A stretch of 64,000 bases of DNA from NCBI RefSeq assembly GCF_016918935.1, contig NZ_JAFFOB010000015.1:514227-578226 (forward strand), written 5' to 3'. The notes under the pieces are model-generated. The model was not told the DNA's origin and made no database searches. It saw only the letters and a list, made by a program, of their open reading frames with translations. Below, in pieces: positions 32,816 through 42,950 of the stretch. The translations under genes were made by a program, and so were the position numbers. The stretch is from Roseitranquillus sediminis. Lineage in GTDB: Bacteria > Pseudomonadota > Alphaproteobacteria > Rhodobacterales > Rhodobacteraceae. Position 1 is the stretch's first letter, and each line of letters opens with the position of its first letter.

Positions 32816-33652
32816 TCACGGTATCAGGAATCGGCGGCGGAGCCGGTTCGGCGACGGGGGCGGCGGGGCGCGTCGGCGAGGCTGCGGCGCGGACGGCGGC
32901 GGCGCGGCGGACGCGCTTGCGGGAGGCGGCGAAGCAGGTGGCGCCTCGACGGTGAGGTTGATCGTGCCGATCTCGATATCGACACGCTCCTCGACCGGAG
33001 CTGGCGCCACAGCTCGCTCCCGCGGCTCGCGTTCGGGGCGCGGGGGGGCGCGCGTCACGACCTCGACCTCCGGCGCGTCGGGGGAGGGCCGGCCTATCCG
33101 TCGTGCGGGAATCCGATCCTCGTCTCGCGGCGCCTCATGCTCCGGCACTGGCGTGGTGACGAGTACGGGCGGCTGCCGCGGAACCTCATTTCGCGCCGGC
33201 GAATCTGGCGTCGGCTCGGCAGGCGGCCGGTCGTTCGGCGCGACCCATTCGAATACATGCCGCAGCGTCTCGTGCCTCCGGACTTCTTGCCGCGGCGGCG
33301 CGCTGGCGACCTCGGGTTGCTCCTGGAGCGCTTCCTCGTGCGGGCGAGCGTCCGGCTGCCGGTCCTCGCGCCGTGGACTCGGCTGGGGCGGGTCGTGTGG
33401 CCGCGGAGGCTCGGGACGGGGTGTCGAGCGCTGGCTTGCCGGCGCGGGCGTTTCGGTAATCGCCGCCTGCGGCGGGGCCGGTTGCGGCGGCGTCACTGGC
33501 GGCGCGGCGGGCGCGGCCGCGGGGAAGGGTGGAAGCTCGACCTCCGTCGTCACCTCGCTGAGGTCGGGCCCGCCAAGATCGAGTGTCGGCGGACGCGCGA
33601 TGGTCGCGACCTCGAGGCCGCTTTGCCGGACGAGGCGTGCGAGCCAGCTCAT
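32816..33652 (-). CDS. Proline-rich eCIS protein with IGxI-type motif
   Basis: A 278-residue low-complexity protein, dominated by proline, arginine, glutamate and alanine. Only two islands look ordered: the N-terminal helix MSWLARLVRQSG and a short strand RVDIEIGTINLTVEAPP near residue 223. The latter resembles the I-x-IG-x-I motif I associate with Pro-rich eCIS proteins. The ATG at 33652 was preferred to the GTG at 33661 because it overlaps the previous stop as ATGA. A scaffold, linker or tape-measure-like role is possible; no function can be proved. Confidence 0.7.
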   Translation of the reverse strand: MSWLARLVRQSGLEVATIARPPTLDLGGPDLSEVTTEVELPPFPAAAPAAPPVTPPQPAPPQAAITETPAPASQRSTPRPEPPRPHDPPQPSPRREDRQPDARPHEEALQEQPEVASAPPRQEVRRHETLRHVFEWVAPNDRPPAEPTPDSPARNEVPRQPPVLVTTPVPEHEAPRDEDRIPARRIGRPSPDAPEVEVVTRAPPRPEREPRERAVAPAPVEERVDIEIGTINLTVEAPPASPPPASASAAPPPSAPQPRRRAPPPPSPNRLRRRFLIP

Positions 33653-34446
33653 GCCGGCCACCCGTCGCCGTCAAGCGCGAGGTAGCGCCGCCGCCGCCAG
33701 GCTGGAATCGCCAAGACCTCGGCCTCGCTCCATCCGTAGCGGCGGGCGAGGCGGTCGACGTCCGAAATCATCCGCGCCTGCGCCCGCGAGAGCGAGGCGA
33801 GGAGCACGGCCTCGAGGTCTACCGGGATGCCGGACTGCCGCGCGCACTCGGGGCAGCGCACGTCGATCTCGAAGCAGGAGAGCGGGTCGAACGCCGCCAG
33901 CGCCTCGGCCGCGGCGGACCGTTCCTCAGCCGCGAGCGTACCGGAGATCACGAGCGAGGCGAGAAGCGCCGCCTCGGCCTCCGCGCCGTCGGCGTAGGCG
34001 CGGCGGCGCCAGAGCCTCTGGTCGGTGCCGCGCGGCCGGCGCAGGACGATCGGGCCGTCCTGCCCCGCGACATCCGTCTCCGGCCGGGCCTCGGCCGCCT
34101 GCGCCAGGGCGACCAGCTCGGGGACCGGCAGCTCGACCTCCATCCCCTCGCGGCAGTCGTCGTGCGGACAGCGCACCTCCAGCGGCAGCGACTCCGTCCG
34201 CACCGTCTCGGCGTAGATGGCCAAGAGCCCGCCCACCCGAGCGGCGAGCGTCAGGCGCCACACCTCCTCGGGATCCTCGACCGGCGGCTCCGCGCAGGTG
34301 GCGAGGACGGCGGTGACCAGCGCGGGTCGGTCGCGGGAGGAGAAGTCGATCTCCAGATCCTCGATCCGACCGATGCCTCGCCAGCGATAGGAGGGGCGGC
34401 CGGATCGAAACCCCGGGACGATCGCCAGATCTGTGCGTGCGGACAT
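33649..34446 (-). CDS. Baseplate hub chaperone-like protein with two Cys pairs
   Basis: A 265-residue protein resembling proteins annotated as T4-family baseplate hub assembly chaperones in eCIS loci. Two cysteine pairs, C93-x4-C98 (VRCPHDDC) and C198-x2-C201 (VRCPECA), could bind one zinc ion. The final third has the conserved-looking helix SRAQARMISDVDRLARRYGWSEAEVLAIPAW (read as shorter steps), which in phage relatives contacts the hub. It lies between the tube gene and the cap genes. It has no signal peptide. Confidence 0.7.
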   Translation of the reverse strand: MSARTDLAIVPGFRSGRPSYRWRGIGRIEDLEIDFSSRDRPALVTAVLATCAEPPVEDPEEVWRLTLAARVGGLLAIYAETVRTESLPLEVRCPHDDCREGMEVELPVPELVALAQAAEARPETDVAGQDGPIVLRRPRGTDQRLWRRRAYADGAEAEAALLASLVISGTLAAEERSAAAEALAAFDPLSCFEIDVRCPECARQSGIPVDLEAVLLASLSRAQARMISDVDRLARRYGWSEAEVLAIPAWRRRRYLALDGDGWPA

Positions 34447-34490
34447 CGCGGCTGCCTTCCTTTCGATGCCGGCAGGTCGGCGTCAGTGCA

Positions 34491-35015
34491 TCAGGCGCTT
34501 GCCGGCACGGGCGCGGTCTCGTCGGGCTCCTTAGTCTCGGGATCGCGTTCCCAGTACTCCAGTTCGAGCTTGAGCGATTCGATCGCCACCGCGTTGGCGT
34601 TGGCGTCGAGATCGGGAACGGCGGTGTATTCGCTGACCCAGCAGCGGTGGAGGAAGTAGCGCTTCACCACCTGGCCGCGCTCGTTCATCATCTCGAGCAC
34701 GACGTCCTTGCGCATGTCCTTGAGGTCCATGCCGGGGTCGCCGCTCGGCGAGTGGATCCTGTTGGCCCACGCCTCGAACTCGGGGTCGTGGGTGATGCCG
34801 CGCTCCAGGGTGATGCCCTCGTAGGTGGTGCGGCCTGGGCTCTTGTGGTCGCGGCTGTTGTCGCCGCCGTCGCGGTGCGTCACGACCTCGGTCGTGCGCT
34901 TCAGCGCGCTGACCTTCGAGACGCCGAGAACCACGCGCTGGTCCCACAAGAGGCGGAACTTGTAGTTCTTGTATGGGTCGATCCGGTGGGCGTTGGTGAT
35001 GAAGCCGTTGGGCAT
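34491..35015 (-). CDS. Tail tube protein (gp19/Afp1-like)
   Basis: A 174-residue inner-tube subunit. The N terminus MPNGFITNAHRIDPYKNYKF, the LERGITHDPEFEAWANRIH segment and the C-terminal ESLKLELEYWERD strand are standard for T4 gp19-like tube proteins of eCIS particles. Only one tube gene is present, whereas Afp carries Afp1 and Afp5. It starts 19 bases after the sheath stop and has a GAGGGAGAG ribosome site, in keeping with high expression. Confidence 0.92.
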   Translation of the reverse strand: MPNGFITNAHRIDPYKNYKFRLLWDQRVVLGVSKVSALKRTTEVVTHRDGGDNSRDHKSPGRTTYEGITLERGITHDPEFEAWANRIHSPSGDPGMDLKDMRKDVVLEMMNERGQVVKRYFLHRCWVSEYTAVPDLDANANAVAIESLKLELEYWERDPETKEPDETAPVPASA

Positions 35016-35034
35016 TCTCGCTCTCCCTCTGGGC

Positions 35035-37458
35035 TTAGCTCAGGTCGCCGGCGATCTGCTGGATGGTTATGACCACGAATTCGGCCGGCTTCAGCGGCGC
35101 GAAGCCGACCTCGATGTTGACGATGCCGAGGTTGCGGTCGGCCTGCGTCGTCGTCTCGCCGTCGCACTTGACGAAGTAGGCGTCGCTCGGAGTCGAGCCC
35201 TGGAAGGCGCCCTGTCGAAAGAGGCCGTTCATGAAGACCCCGACGTTGAGGCGGATCTTGGCCCAGAGCGGTTCGTCGTTGGGCTCGAACACCACCCACT
35301 GGGTGCCGCGGTAGAGGCTCTCCTCGATCATCAGCGCGAGGCGGCGGATCGGGATGTACTTCCACTCGCTGCCGAGGTCGTCCGATCCGTCGAGCGTGCG
35401 TGCGCCCCAGTTGACGAAGCCCGCCACGAACTGCCGCGCGCAATTGACGCCGAGCTTGTTCAGGACGCCGTTCTCGAGGTCGGTGAGACTCGCGTTCAGG
35501 CCGACGATGTTGCGGATGTCGGCCTCGGTGCCCGCCGGAGCCTTCCAGACGCCGCGGGTGGCGTCGGTGCGTGCCATCAGACCGGCGATCGCGCCGGTCG
35601 AGCCGACCGCCTTCACCAGACCGCCGTCGTTGAAGAGCACCCTAGGATAGAAAACCGCGGAATGGTCCTTCACCACCGTCGCCCGCATGTTGTTAACGTC
35701 GTCGGTGTTCTGCACGACCGCAGGCCGACCCTCGGCGTCGGTCCAGCTGTCGGGGGAGTCGATCAGCAGGAAGGCGCGGCGCGACTGGGCGTAGATGCTG
35801 GCCGGACCCCAGAGCGCCCTTCGCTCCGCCTCGGTCATCGCGTGGTCGGCCGGCAGCACGAAGAGGTTGACAAGGTCCACCGGGTCGAGCGCGTGGAAAC
35901 CCGTCTTCTGCACCGGGTCGCCGACATACTCGGGAAAGCCGGGCGCGCCGCCGTCGGCACCGGTCTGGGTTGCGGCGTTGAACGTCACGAAGTCGCTCGT
36001 CCCGTTAGGACCGAGCGTGTACTGCCGCGAGTTCAGCTGGACGAAGCCGTCCGCCGTGCCCGCCTCGGGACCAGCGAACGCGATCCCGCTCGGCGTCTCG
36101 TTGAAGGTGCCGTCCTTGGCCAGCACCACGAGGTCGTGGCCGTGTAGCTCGGCGCGGTATCGCGAGCCGGGCGCGTTCGAGATCGCCTGCGAGATGATCT
36201 TCAGCTTCTCGCGAACGCCGTCGTTGTTGCCGTTGGCGCTGGACGAGAGGGCGTCAGTCGTAAATGGATCGCCGCCGCCGGTGGTCTGGATGTCGTTCGG
36301 CGCGGCGTCGAGCGGAATCGGCGTCTCGCTGCCGATGGTCACGCCGGTGAGGTCGCTCTGGTCCATGCCCGCGAGCGTGTTCAGCGCCGTCAAGTTGCCC
36401 GCGTCGTCCGTTAGGCGCACCAGCGAGCCGGTCGGTGCGGGCCGGAAGTCGCTGCGCCGCGCCATCTCGACGCCGCCGTTGTCGACGCCGAGCATCAGCC
36501 CGCCGGCGAGGTCCGAAGCGGCGGCCCGGCGCACGCGGACCTTCGCGGTGTCACCGCTCGTCGCGGTGATCCTCAGGAAGCGCTGCCCGCCGGCCTCTGC
36601 CGAGGCGTCGAGGCTGACCTCCACCGTCTGTGCCGGAACGAGCGCGGCGAGGGCGTTGTTGATGCGGTCCCGCAGCACGTCCTCAAGGGCGCCGATGTCG
36701 CCGATGCCGGCGTCGTTGACGTCGAGCGTCGAGAGGTCCACGGCGACGTAGGCCGAGCCGTTGACCGAGATCTCGAACCGTCGCGCGCCGGACGGGTTGC
36801 CGAAGGCGATCAGCCCGTCGAGCGTCGCCTGCACGCCGGCGAGGTCTGTTCCAAGCGGCCGCCGCGCCTCGGAGAAGCCGGGAAAGCTGCCCGCGTTCAG
36901 GTCGAGGCCCGCGTCGACCGCGAGCCGGACGAGGGCCGAGCTCTGGGTCACGAAGCTGGGCGCGAAGCGGGGGGAGGTCGGGTCCATCACCAGGTTCTGG
37001 TGGACCTCGCGCGCCACCTCGCGGCCGCCCTCCTCCTGAATGACCGTCAGGCTGAAGCTTTCGCCAGGGTTCGGCGTGTTGTAACCGACCTCCAGCCGGA
37101 CGCCGTTGCCCCAGACGCCCGCCACCTTGGCTGTCGCGCGGAGAACGACGTTGCCCGCCAGGTTCTCGAGGTCAATGCCCGCGGCCTGCGCTCCCGCGCC
37201 GGCTAGGCGGACGACGTAGGTGTCGCTGCCGCCGTTGGCGAAGAAGAGGCTGAGGCTCGCCGCCAGCTCGCTTTCGGGGTGGGCGCCGCCGAAGGTGCGG
37301 AGGAAGTCCGCGTAGCTGAGGCACCGCACGGGCTTGTTGATCGGACCCTTCTGCGTTCGCCCGAAGAACGCGCCGATCGACGTGGCGACGCCGGTGATCG
37401 TCTTTACGCCGCTCGATTTTTCAACGATGTAGACGCCGGGATAGCTGACCTGCACCAT
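35035..37458 (-). CDS. Contractile tail sheath protein
   Basis: An 807-residue sheath subunit and the first gene of the eCIS operon. The N terminus (VSYPGVYIVEKSSGVKTI, then GVATSIGAFFGRTQKGP) and the C-terminal domain (VFEPNDEPLWAKIRLNVGVF, FRQGAFQG, PSDAYFVKCD, IVNIEVGFAPLKPAEFVV) are classic for sheath proteins. The middle is larger than in compact sheaths of 350-500 residues and probably forms surface-exposed domains. There is one sheath gene, whereas Afp has three. The ATG is preceded by GGGAGAT. Confidence 0.94.
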   Translation of the reverse strand: MVQVSYPGVYIVEKSSGVKTITGVATSIGAFFGRTQKGPINKPVRCLSYADFLRTFGGAHPESELAASLSLFFANGGSDTYVVRLAGAGAQAAGIDLENLAGNVVLRATAKVAGVWGNGVRLEVGYNTPNPGESFSLTVIQEEGGREVAREVHQNLVMDPTSPRFAPSFVTQSSALVRLAVDAGLDLNAGSFPGFSEARRPLGTDLAGVQATLDGLIAFGNPSGARRFEISVNGSAYVAVDLSTLDVNDAGIGDIGALEDVLRDRINNALAALVPAQTVEVSLDASAEAGGQRFLRITATSGDTAKVRVRRAAASDLAGGLMLGVDNGGVEMARRSDFRPAPTGSLVRLTDDAGNLTALNTLAGMDQSDLTGVTIGSETPIPLDAAPNDIQTTGGGDPFTTDALSSSANGNNDGVREKLKIISQAISNAPGSRYRAELHGHDLVVLAKDGTFNETPSGIAFAGPEAGTADGFVQLNSRQYTLGPNGTSDFVTFNAATQTGADGGAPGFPEYVGDPVQKTGFHALDPVDLVNLFVLPADHAMTEAERRALWGPASIYAQSRRAFLLIDSPDSWTDAEGRPAVVQNTDDVNNMRATVVKDHSAVFYPRVLFNDGGLVKAVGSTGAIAGLMARTDATRGVWKAPAGTEADIRNIVGLNASLTDLENGVLNKLGVNCARQFVAGFVNWGARTLDGSDDLGSEWKYIPIRRLALMIEESLYRGTQWVVFEPNDEPLWAKIRLNVGVFMNGLFRQGAFQGSTPSDAYFVKCDGETTTQADRNLGIVNIEVGFAPLKPAEFVVITIQQIAGDLS

Positions 37459-37610
37459 GGGGATCTCCCTCGACGTGGGCTATGTCGTGCCCACGCGCGA
37501 ATGGCGCGCGAGCGGGTGTCGCGGTGGCGCGTCCTGCGCCCGGAGCGGCGTGTCGGGGCTTACGGGGCGTCAGCAGGCCCGGAAAATCGAAGGCCCGTCG
37601 GTCCGCGCCT

Positions 37611-37672
37611 CAACATACTGAAATATCGGCCATAAAATTGGCGCAATCGAACTGCTTTGAATGGGAGGCTAA
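37611..37672 (-). promoter_or_regulatory. AT-rich likely promoter region of the eCIS operon
   Basis: The 271-base gap upstream of the sheath gene contains the most AT-rich stretch in the neighbourhood. On the minus strand it includes TTGCGCC and, after AATTTTATGGCCGA, TATTTC. A sigma-70-like -35/-10 pair can be drawn in more than one way, so no exact promoter is claimed. Leader length to the sheath ATG would be about 150 bases. Confidence 0.35.
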
Positions 37673-37691
37673 TCCGAATTTGAGATTCGGA
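37673..37691. repeat. Inverted repeat TCCGAAT-N5-ATTCGGA upstream of eCIS promoter region
   Basis: A perfect 7-bp inverted repeat with a 5-base loop (TTGAG). It lies 38 bases past the DUF3140 stop and just upstream of the AT-rich eCIS leader. It lacks a T-tract. It could be an operator for the eCIS operon or a weak terminator for DUF3140. Confidence 0.45.
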
Positions 37692-37729
37692 CAAGCTTTC
37701 CTGTCGTGCCGGTTGTGGAGCGGGCCGTG

Positions 37730-38074
37730 CTATTTGAGCGGGTCGTGCCCCCAATTCATGAGCGAATGGCGCCAGCGGGAATGTTCCTTGTCCTCGGTGG
37801 GTCCGCCCTGCGCCGTGTGGCGGTGGACGTAGCCCACCACCTTGTTCATCCAGTCGTGGTCGTCCTCAGTCAGGTCTGCCACCTTCTTGCGCTTGAGCGC
37901 GACAATGCGGCGGCCGGACTTGTGGCCGGTGCTCTCGCCGTCGCCGCTGGTGTCGCCGACCGACTGCGACTCCTCGGTTTCCAGCCAGTCCTCCAGCTCT
38001 TTTGGCGTCATGTTAGTTGCCTCGGAGAATTCGGCACGGACCTGCTTGCGCTCGTCCTCGGTCCTCTCGGTCAT
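37730..38074 (-). CDS. DUF3140 domain protein
   Basis: A 114-residue hydrophilic protein. The segments EFSEATNMTPKELEDWLETE, ESQSVG, STGHKSGRRIVALKRKK, DWMNKVVGYVHRHTAQ and WRHSLMNWGHDPLK are the conserved core of DUF3140, which is often annotated only as a DNA-binding-like or stress-associated small protein. The ATG at 38074 gives the usual length; the longer frame upstream is spurious. It is encoded on the same strand as, and directly upstream of, the eCIS operon. Confidence 0.85.
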   Translation of the reverse strand: MTERTEDERKQVRAEFSEATNMTPKELEDWLETEESQSVGDTSGDGESTGHKSGRRIVALKRKKVADLTEDDHDWMNKVVGYVHRHTAQGGPTEDKEHSRWRHSLMNWGHDPLK

Positions 38075-38136
38075 TCGGCGTCTCCCGGTCTGGTCGTGGC
38101 GAAGCGATCCGGCGGTCGAGGTGGTTCCCTGTTCCG

Positions 38137-38568
38137 TCAGGCGAAGGCGATCATGCGTCCGAGGACGAGCACGATTGGCCAGAGGGACAGGGACAGGAGC
38201 GCAACAAGCTGTCGACCGTCCGGTGGAAGTTCCGACAACCGCGGATGGGCGGCGATGTTGGCGAGCGCGAGCGCGAGCACGGACATCTTGGCCAGGAACC
38301 AGCGGTTCGAGAGGTAATCTGTCGCCTGCGTGATGAAGAGCATCGCTCCGAACGTCACGGCGATGACCAGCCCGCCGGCAGCGTAGCGCCGGAGCCATAA
38401 CACCGTAGCGTCACCCCGCAGGAGGCGGAGGTCCATGGGCACCACCGCGCCAATCAGCACCGCGAGGCCCAGGATGTGACCCGCGTTGACCAGCGGATAG
38501 GTCCAACGCGAGGCCTTGAGGTGCTGTGCAAGCGCCGTCGCTTCGAGCGCGGCGGCGATCTCGTTCAA
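38137..38568 (-). CDS. Four-helix integral membrane protein (DUF6644-like)
   Basis: A 143-residue protein with about four transmembrane segments (near residues 24-45, 60-82, 90-107 and 120-140). The N-terminal HLKASRWTYPLVNAGHILGL carries a membrane histidine seen in DUF6644/DUF2214-like cytochrome-b-fold proteins. Its ATG overlaps the stop of the DUF6152 gene by ATGA, so the two form a transcription unit. A copper- or haem-linked redox role is sometimes suggested for such pairs, but nothing in the sequence proves it. Confidence 0.7.
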   Translation of the reverse strand: MNEIAAALEATALAQHLKASRWTYPLVNAGHILGLAVLIGAVVPMDLRLLRGDATVLWLRRYAAGGLVIAVTFGAMLFITQATDYLSNRWFLAKMSVLALALANIAAHPRLSELPPDGRQLVALLSLSLWPIVLVLGRMIAFA

Positions 38569-38930
38569 AGCCGCTCGGGGTAGAGCGGGTATGTCTCGCC
38601 GTCGATCACCACGGCCTCGGCCTTCATCCGCAACTCGTTGGGGTCGGCGTGGCGCTCGCCGATCACGGTCATCTCGGTGCCGACCGACAGCATGTTGTCA
38701 GTGAGGCCGGCGCGTTCGTTCCGCCACGGCTGCCCGACTTCCACGGCCCAGATTTCGCCGTTGGCCTCGATGGTCAGGACGCCGTGCGGGTTGCCGAGCT
38801 GCGCGTGGGTAACAACGCCGGTCAGCTCGAACTGCCCGCCGTCGGTCCAGCGCCAGCCGTGGTGCGCTGCCGCGTGCGTCGCGATGAGCGCCACGGCCGC
38901 CGCGATGAAGGTCCTGCGAAGTAGCGTCAT
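38565..38930 (-). CDS. DUF6152 periplasmic protein
   Basis: A 121-residue protein with a Sec signal peptide (RRTFIAAAVALIATHAAA) followed directly by HHGW, the histidine-rich mature N terminus typical of DUF6152. The rest is a small beta barrel-like domain (FELTGVVTHAQLGNPHGVLT, then MTVIGERHADPNELRMKAEAV). The adjacent membrane gene is translationally coupled. Function unknown; metal binding by the N-terminal His pair is an inference. It is transcribed divergently from uvrA. Confidence 0.75.
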   Translation of the reverse strand: MTLLRRTFIAAAVALIATHAAAHHGWRWTDGGQFELTGVVTHAQLGNPHGVLTIEANGEIWAVEVGQPWRNERAGLTDNMLSVGTEMTVIGERHADPNELRMKAEAVVIDGETYPLYPERL

Positions 38931-39067
38931 GTGAGTCCCTCCTTTGCCTGCCTGAAGCTTAGCCCCCGGCTCGGAGGCGGACATAACACCTGCGTGAGCG
39001 GCGTTGCGGCTCATCGCGCAGCGGGCGACAGACGGGCGCTTGGCGCAGGGTGGGCGACGTGCTAGTT

Positions 39068-39082
39068 GTTCTCTTTACGTTC
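39068..39082 (+). promoter_or_regulatory. LexA/SOS box of uvrA (GTTC-N7-GTTC)
   Basis: GTTC at 39068-39071 and GTTC at 39079-39082 are separated by seven bases (TCTTTAC). This matches exactly the direct-repeat SOS box of alphaproteobacterial LexA (GTTC-N7-GTTC). It lies 67 bases before the uvrA ATG, where a repressor would block transcription. Confidence 0.85.
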
Positions 39083-39149
39083 GACTCTCCCGCGCTGGCG
39101 TCCGTCCCCCCGGCGCCTATCTACGAAGATCGTCCCGAACGAGGTCAGA

Positions 39150-42011
<2,862 letters not shown>

Positions 42012-42527
42012 TCAGTTGCCGATCCCGCTGTCGGTAAGCGCCGGCGATCCGGACGGAGGCGAAATGCCGGGCGAGAGGTCTTCGACTTCCTCTGGACCGA
42101 TGTCCGCGTCGTAGTCGCCGATGCCAGCATCGGCTCCGCCGATCCCGATGTCGCCGAACGGGCGGATCTCGATGACGCGGCGGCTCGCCCTGTCGACCCG
42201 GACCGCATTGCCGCCGATGTCGTAGTAGATCGAGTTCTCGTCGGGATCGAGCCCGTAGGTGTCCGGATCGCCGATCTCGTCGTAACCGTCGCCGATCACG
42301 CCGCCGACTTCGATGTCGCCGAGGCCGGCGGGACCAAGCGTGGCATCGGCGTCAGGATTGATGAACTCGCCCTGCGAGAAGTCCTGCACGGCCGGCGGAT
42401 TGGTGACGACGGTGTCGGTGCAGTCGGACACCGTGCCCACCGGACCGGGCAGGCAGGTGTCGAGCGGCTGTGATTTTGCCGCCAGTGGCAGCGCCACGGC
42501 GGTCAGGGCTGCGAGGGCGAAGCGCAT
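42012..42527 (-). CDS. Secreted acidic glycine-rich protein
   Basis: A 171-residue protein with a signal peptide (MRFALAALTAVALPLAAKSQ). The mature part is acidic and rich in Gly, Asp and Ile, with loose repeats such as GLGDIEVGGVIGDGYDEIGD and GDIGIGGADAGIGDYDADIG. Two cysteines near the N terminus (DTCLP and SDCTD) could form a disulphide. No domain is recognised; the Asp/Gly repeats might bind calcium. It ends directly against the uvrA stop and lies downstream of another secreted protein gene on the same strand. Confidence 0.65.
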   Translation of the reverse strand: MRFALAALTAVALPLAAKSQPLDTCLPGPVGTVSDCTDTVVTNPPAVQDFSQGEFINPDADATLGPAGLGDIEVGGVIGDGYDEIGDPDTYGLDPDENSIYYDIGGNAVRVDRASRRVIEIRPFGDIGIGGADAGIGDYDADIGPEEVEDLSPGISPPSGSPALTDSGIGN

Positions 42528-42580
42528 GATGATCCTCCGTTCTTCGACAGGAAACGCCGGGCGGGACCTGCCGTTCCGCT

Positions 42581-42910
42581 TCAGAACGCCGCGTTGGTCT
42601 CGCCCGTCGCATCCTCGAGGATCTCGAGGGTGTCAGGCCGGACTCGATAGACCCGCCCCTCGACCTCGTAATAGCGCCAGAAGCCGTCGACCGGCCGGAG
42701 TCCGTAATAGTCGCTGTTGAGCAGGACGAAGTAGCGCCCGCGCGGCAGCACGTCGCCTATGGCGTAGGGTGCGGGCGTTACCGGCGCGACCAGCAGCTTG
42801 GCACCGCCGCCGTGCAACGCGCCGCCGCACCCGGCGCCGGTGTTGGCGGTGGGGCAGGCCTCGGCCGTGGCGGCGAGGGCGATCGCGAGGCTGAGGATCG
42901 AGATGCGCAT
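42581..42910 (-). CDS. Small secreted protein (RcnB-like)
   Basis: A 109-residue protein with a signal peptide (ISILSLAIALAATAEA) and mature start CPTANTGAGCGG. The conserved part is the PRGRYFVLLNSDYYGLRP-WRYYEVEGRVYRV region, whose spacing is like the YxxRP...YY...GxxYRVxxxTxxI pattern of small periplasmic RcnB-type proteins in Rhodobacteraceae. It is probably cotranscribed with the acidic secreted gene 53 bases downstream. Function unknown. Confidence 0.68.
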   Translation of the reverse strand: MRISILSLAIALAATAEACPTANTGAGCGGALHGGGAKLLVAPVTPAPYAIGDVLPRGRYFVLLNSDYYGLRPVDGFWRYYEVEGRVYRVRPDTLEILEDATGETNAAF

Positions 42911-42950
42911 TACGGCAGCAACGGAGACGCGATGCGCAGGTTCCGCAGGG

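Noticed and set aside
7793..37458. Interpretation as a prophage or type VI secretion system
   Set aside because: No capsid, portal, terminase, integrase or lysis genes and no TssJLM-type membrane complex or ClpV; the DUF4255, AAA+ ATPase and DUF4157 genes point to eCIS.
39066..39149. Upstream 28 codons as part of uvrA
   Set aside because: They overlap the SOS box, lack similarity to the conserved UvrA start and would move the start away from the GAGG site.
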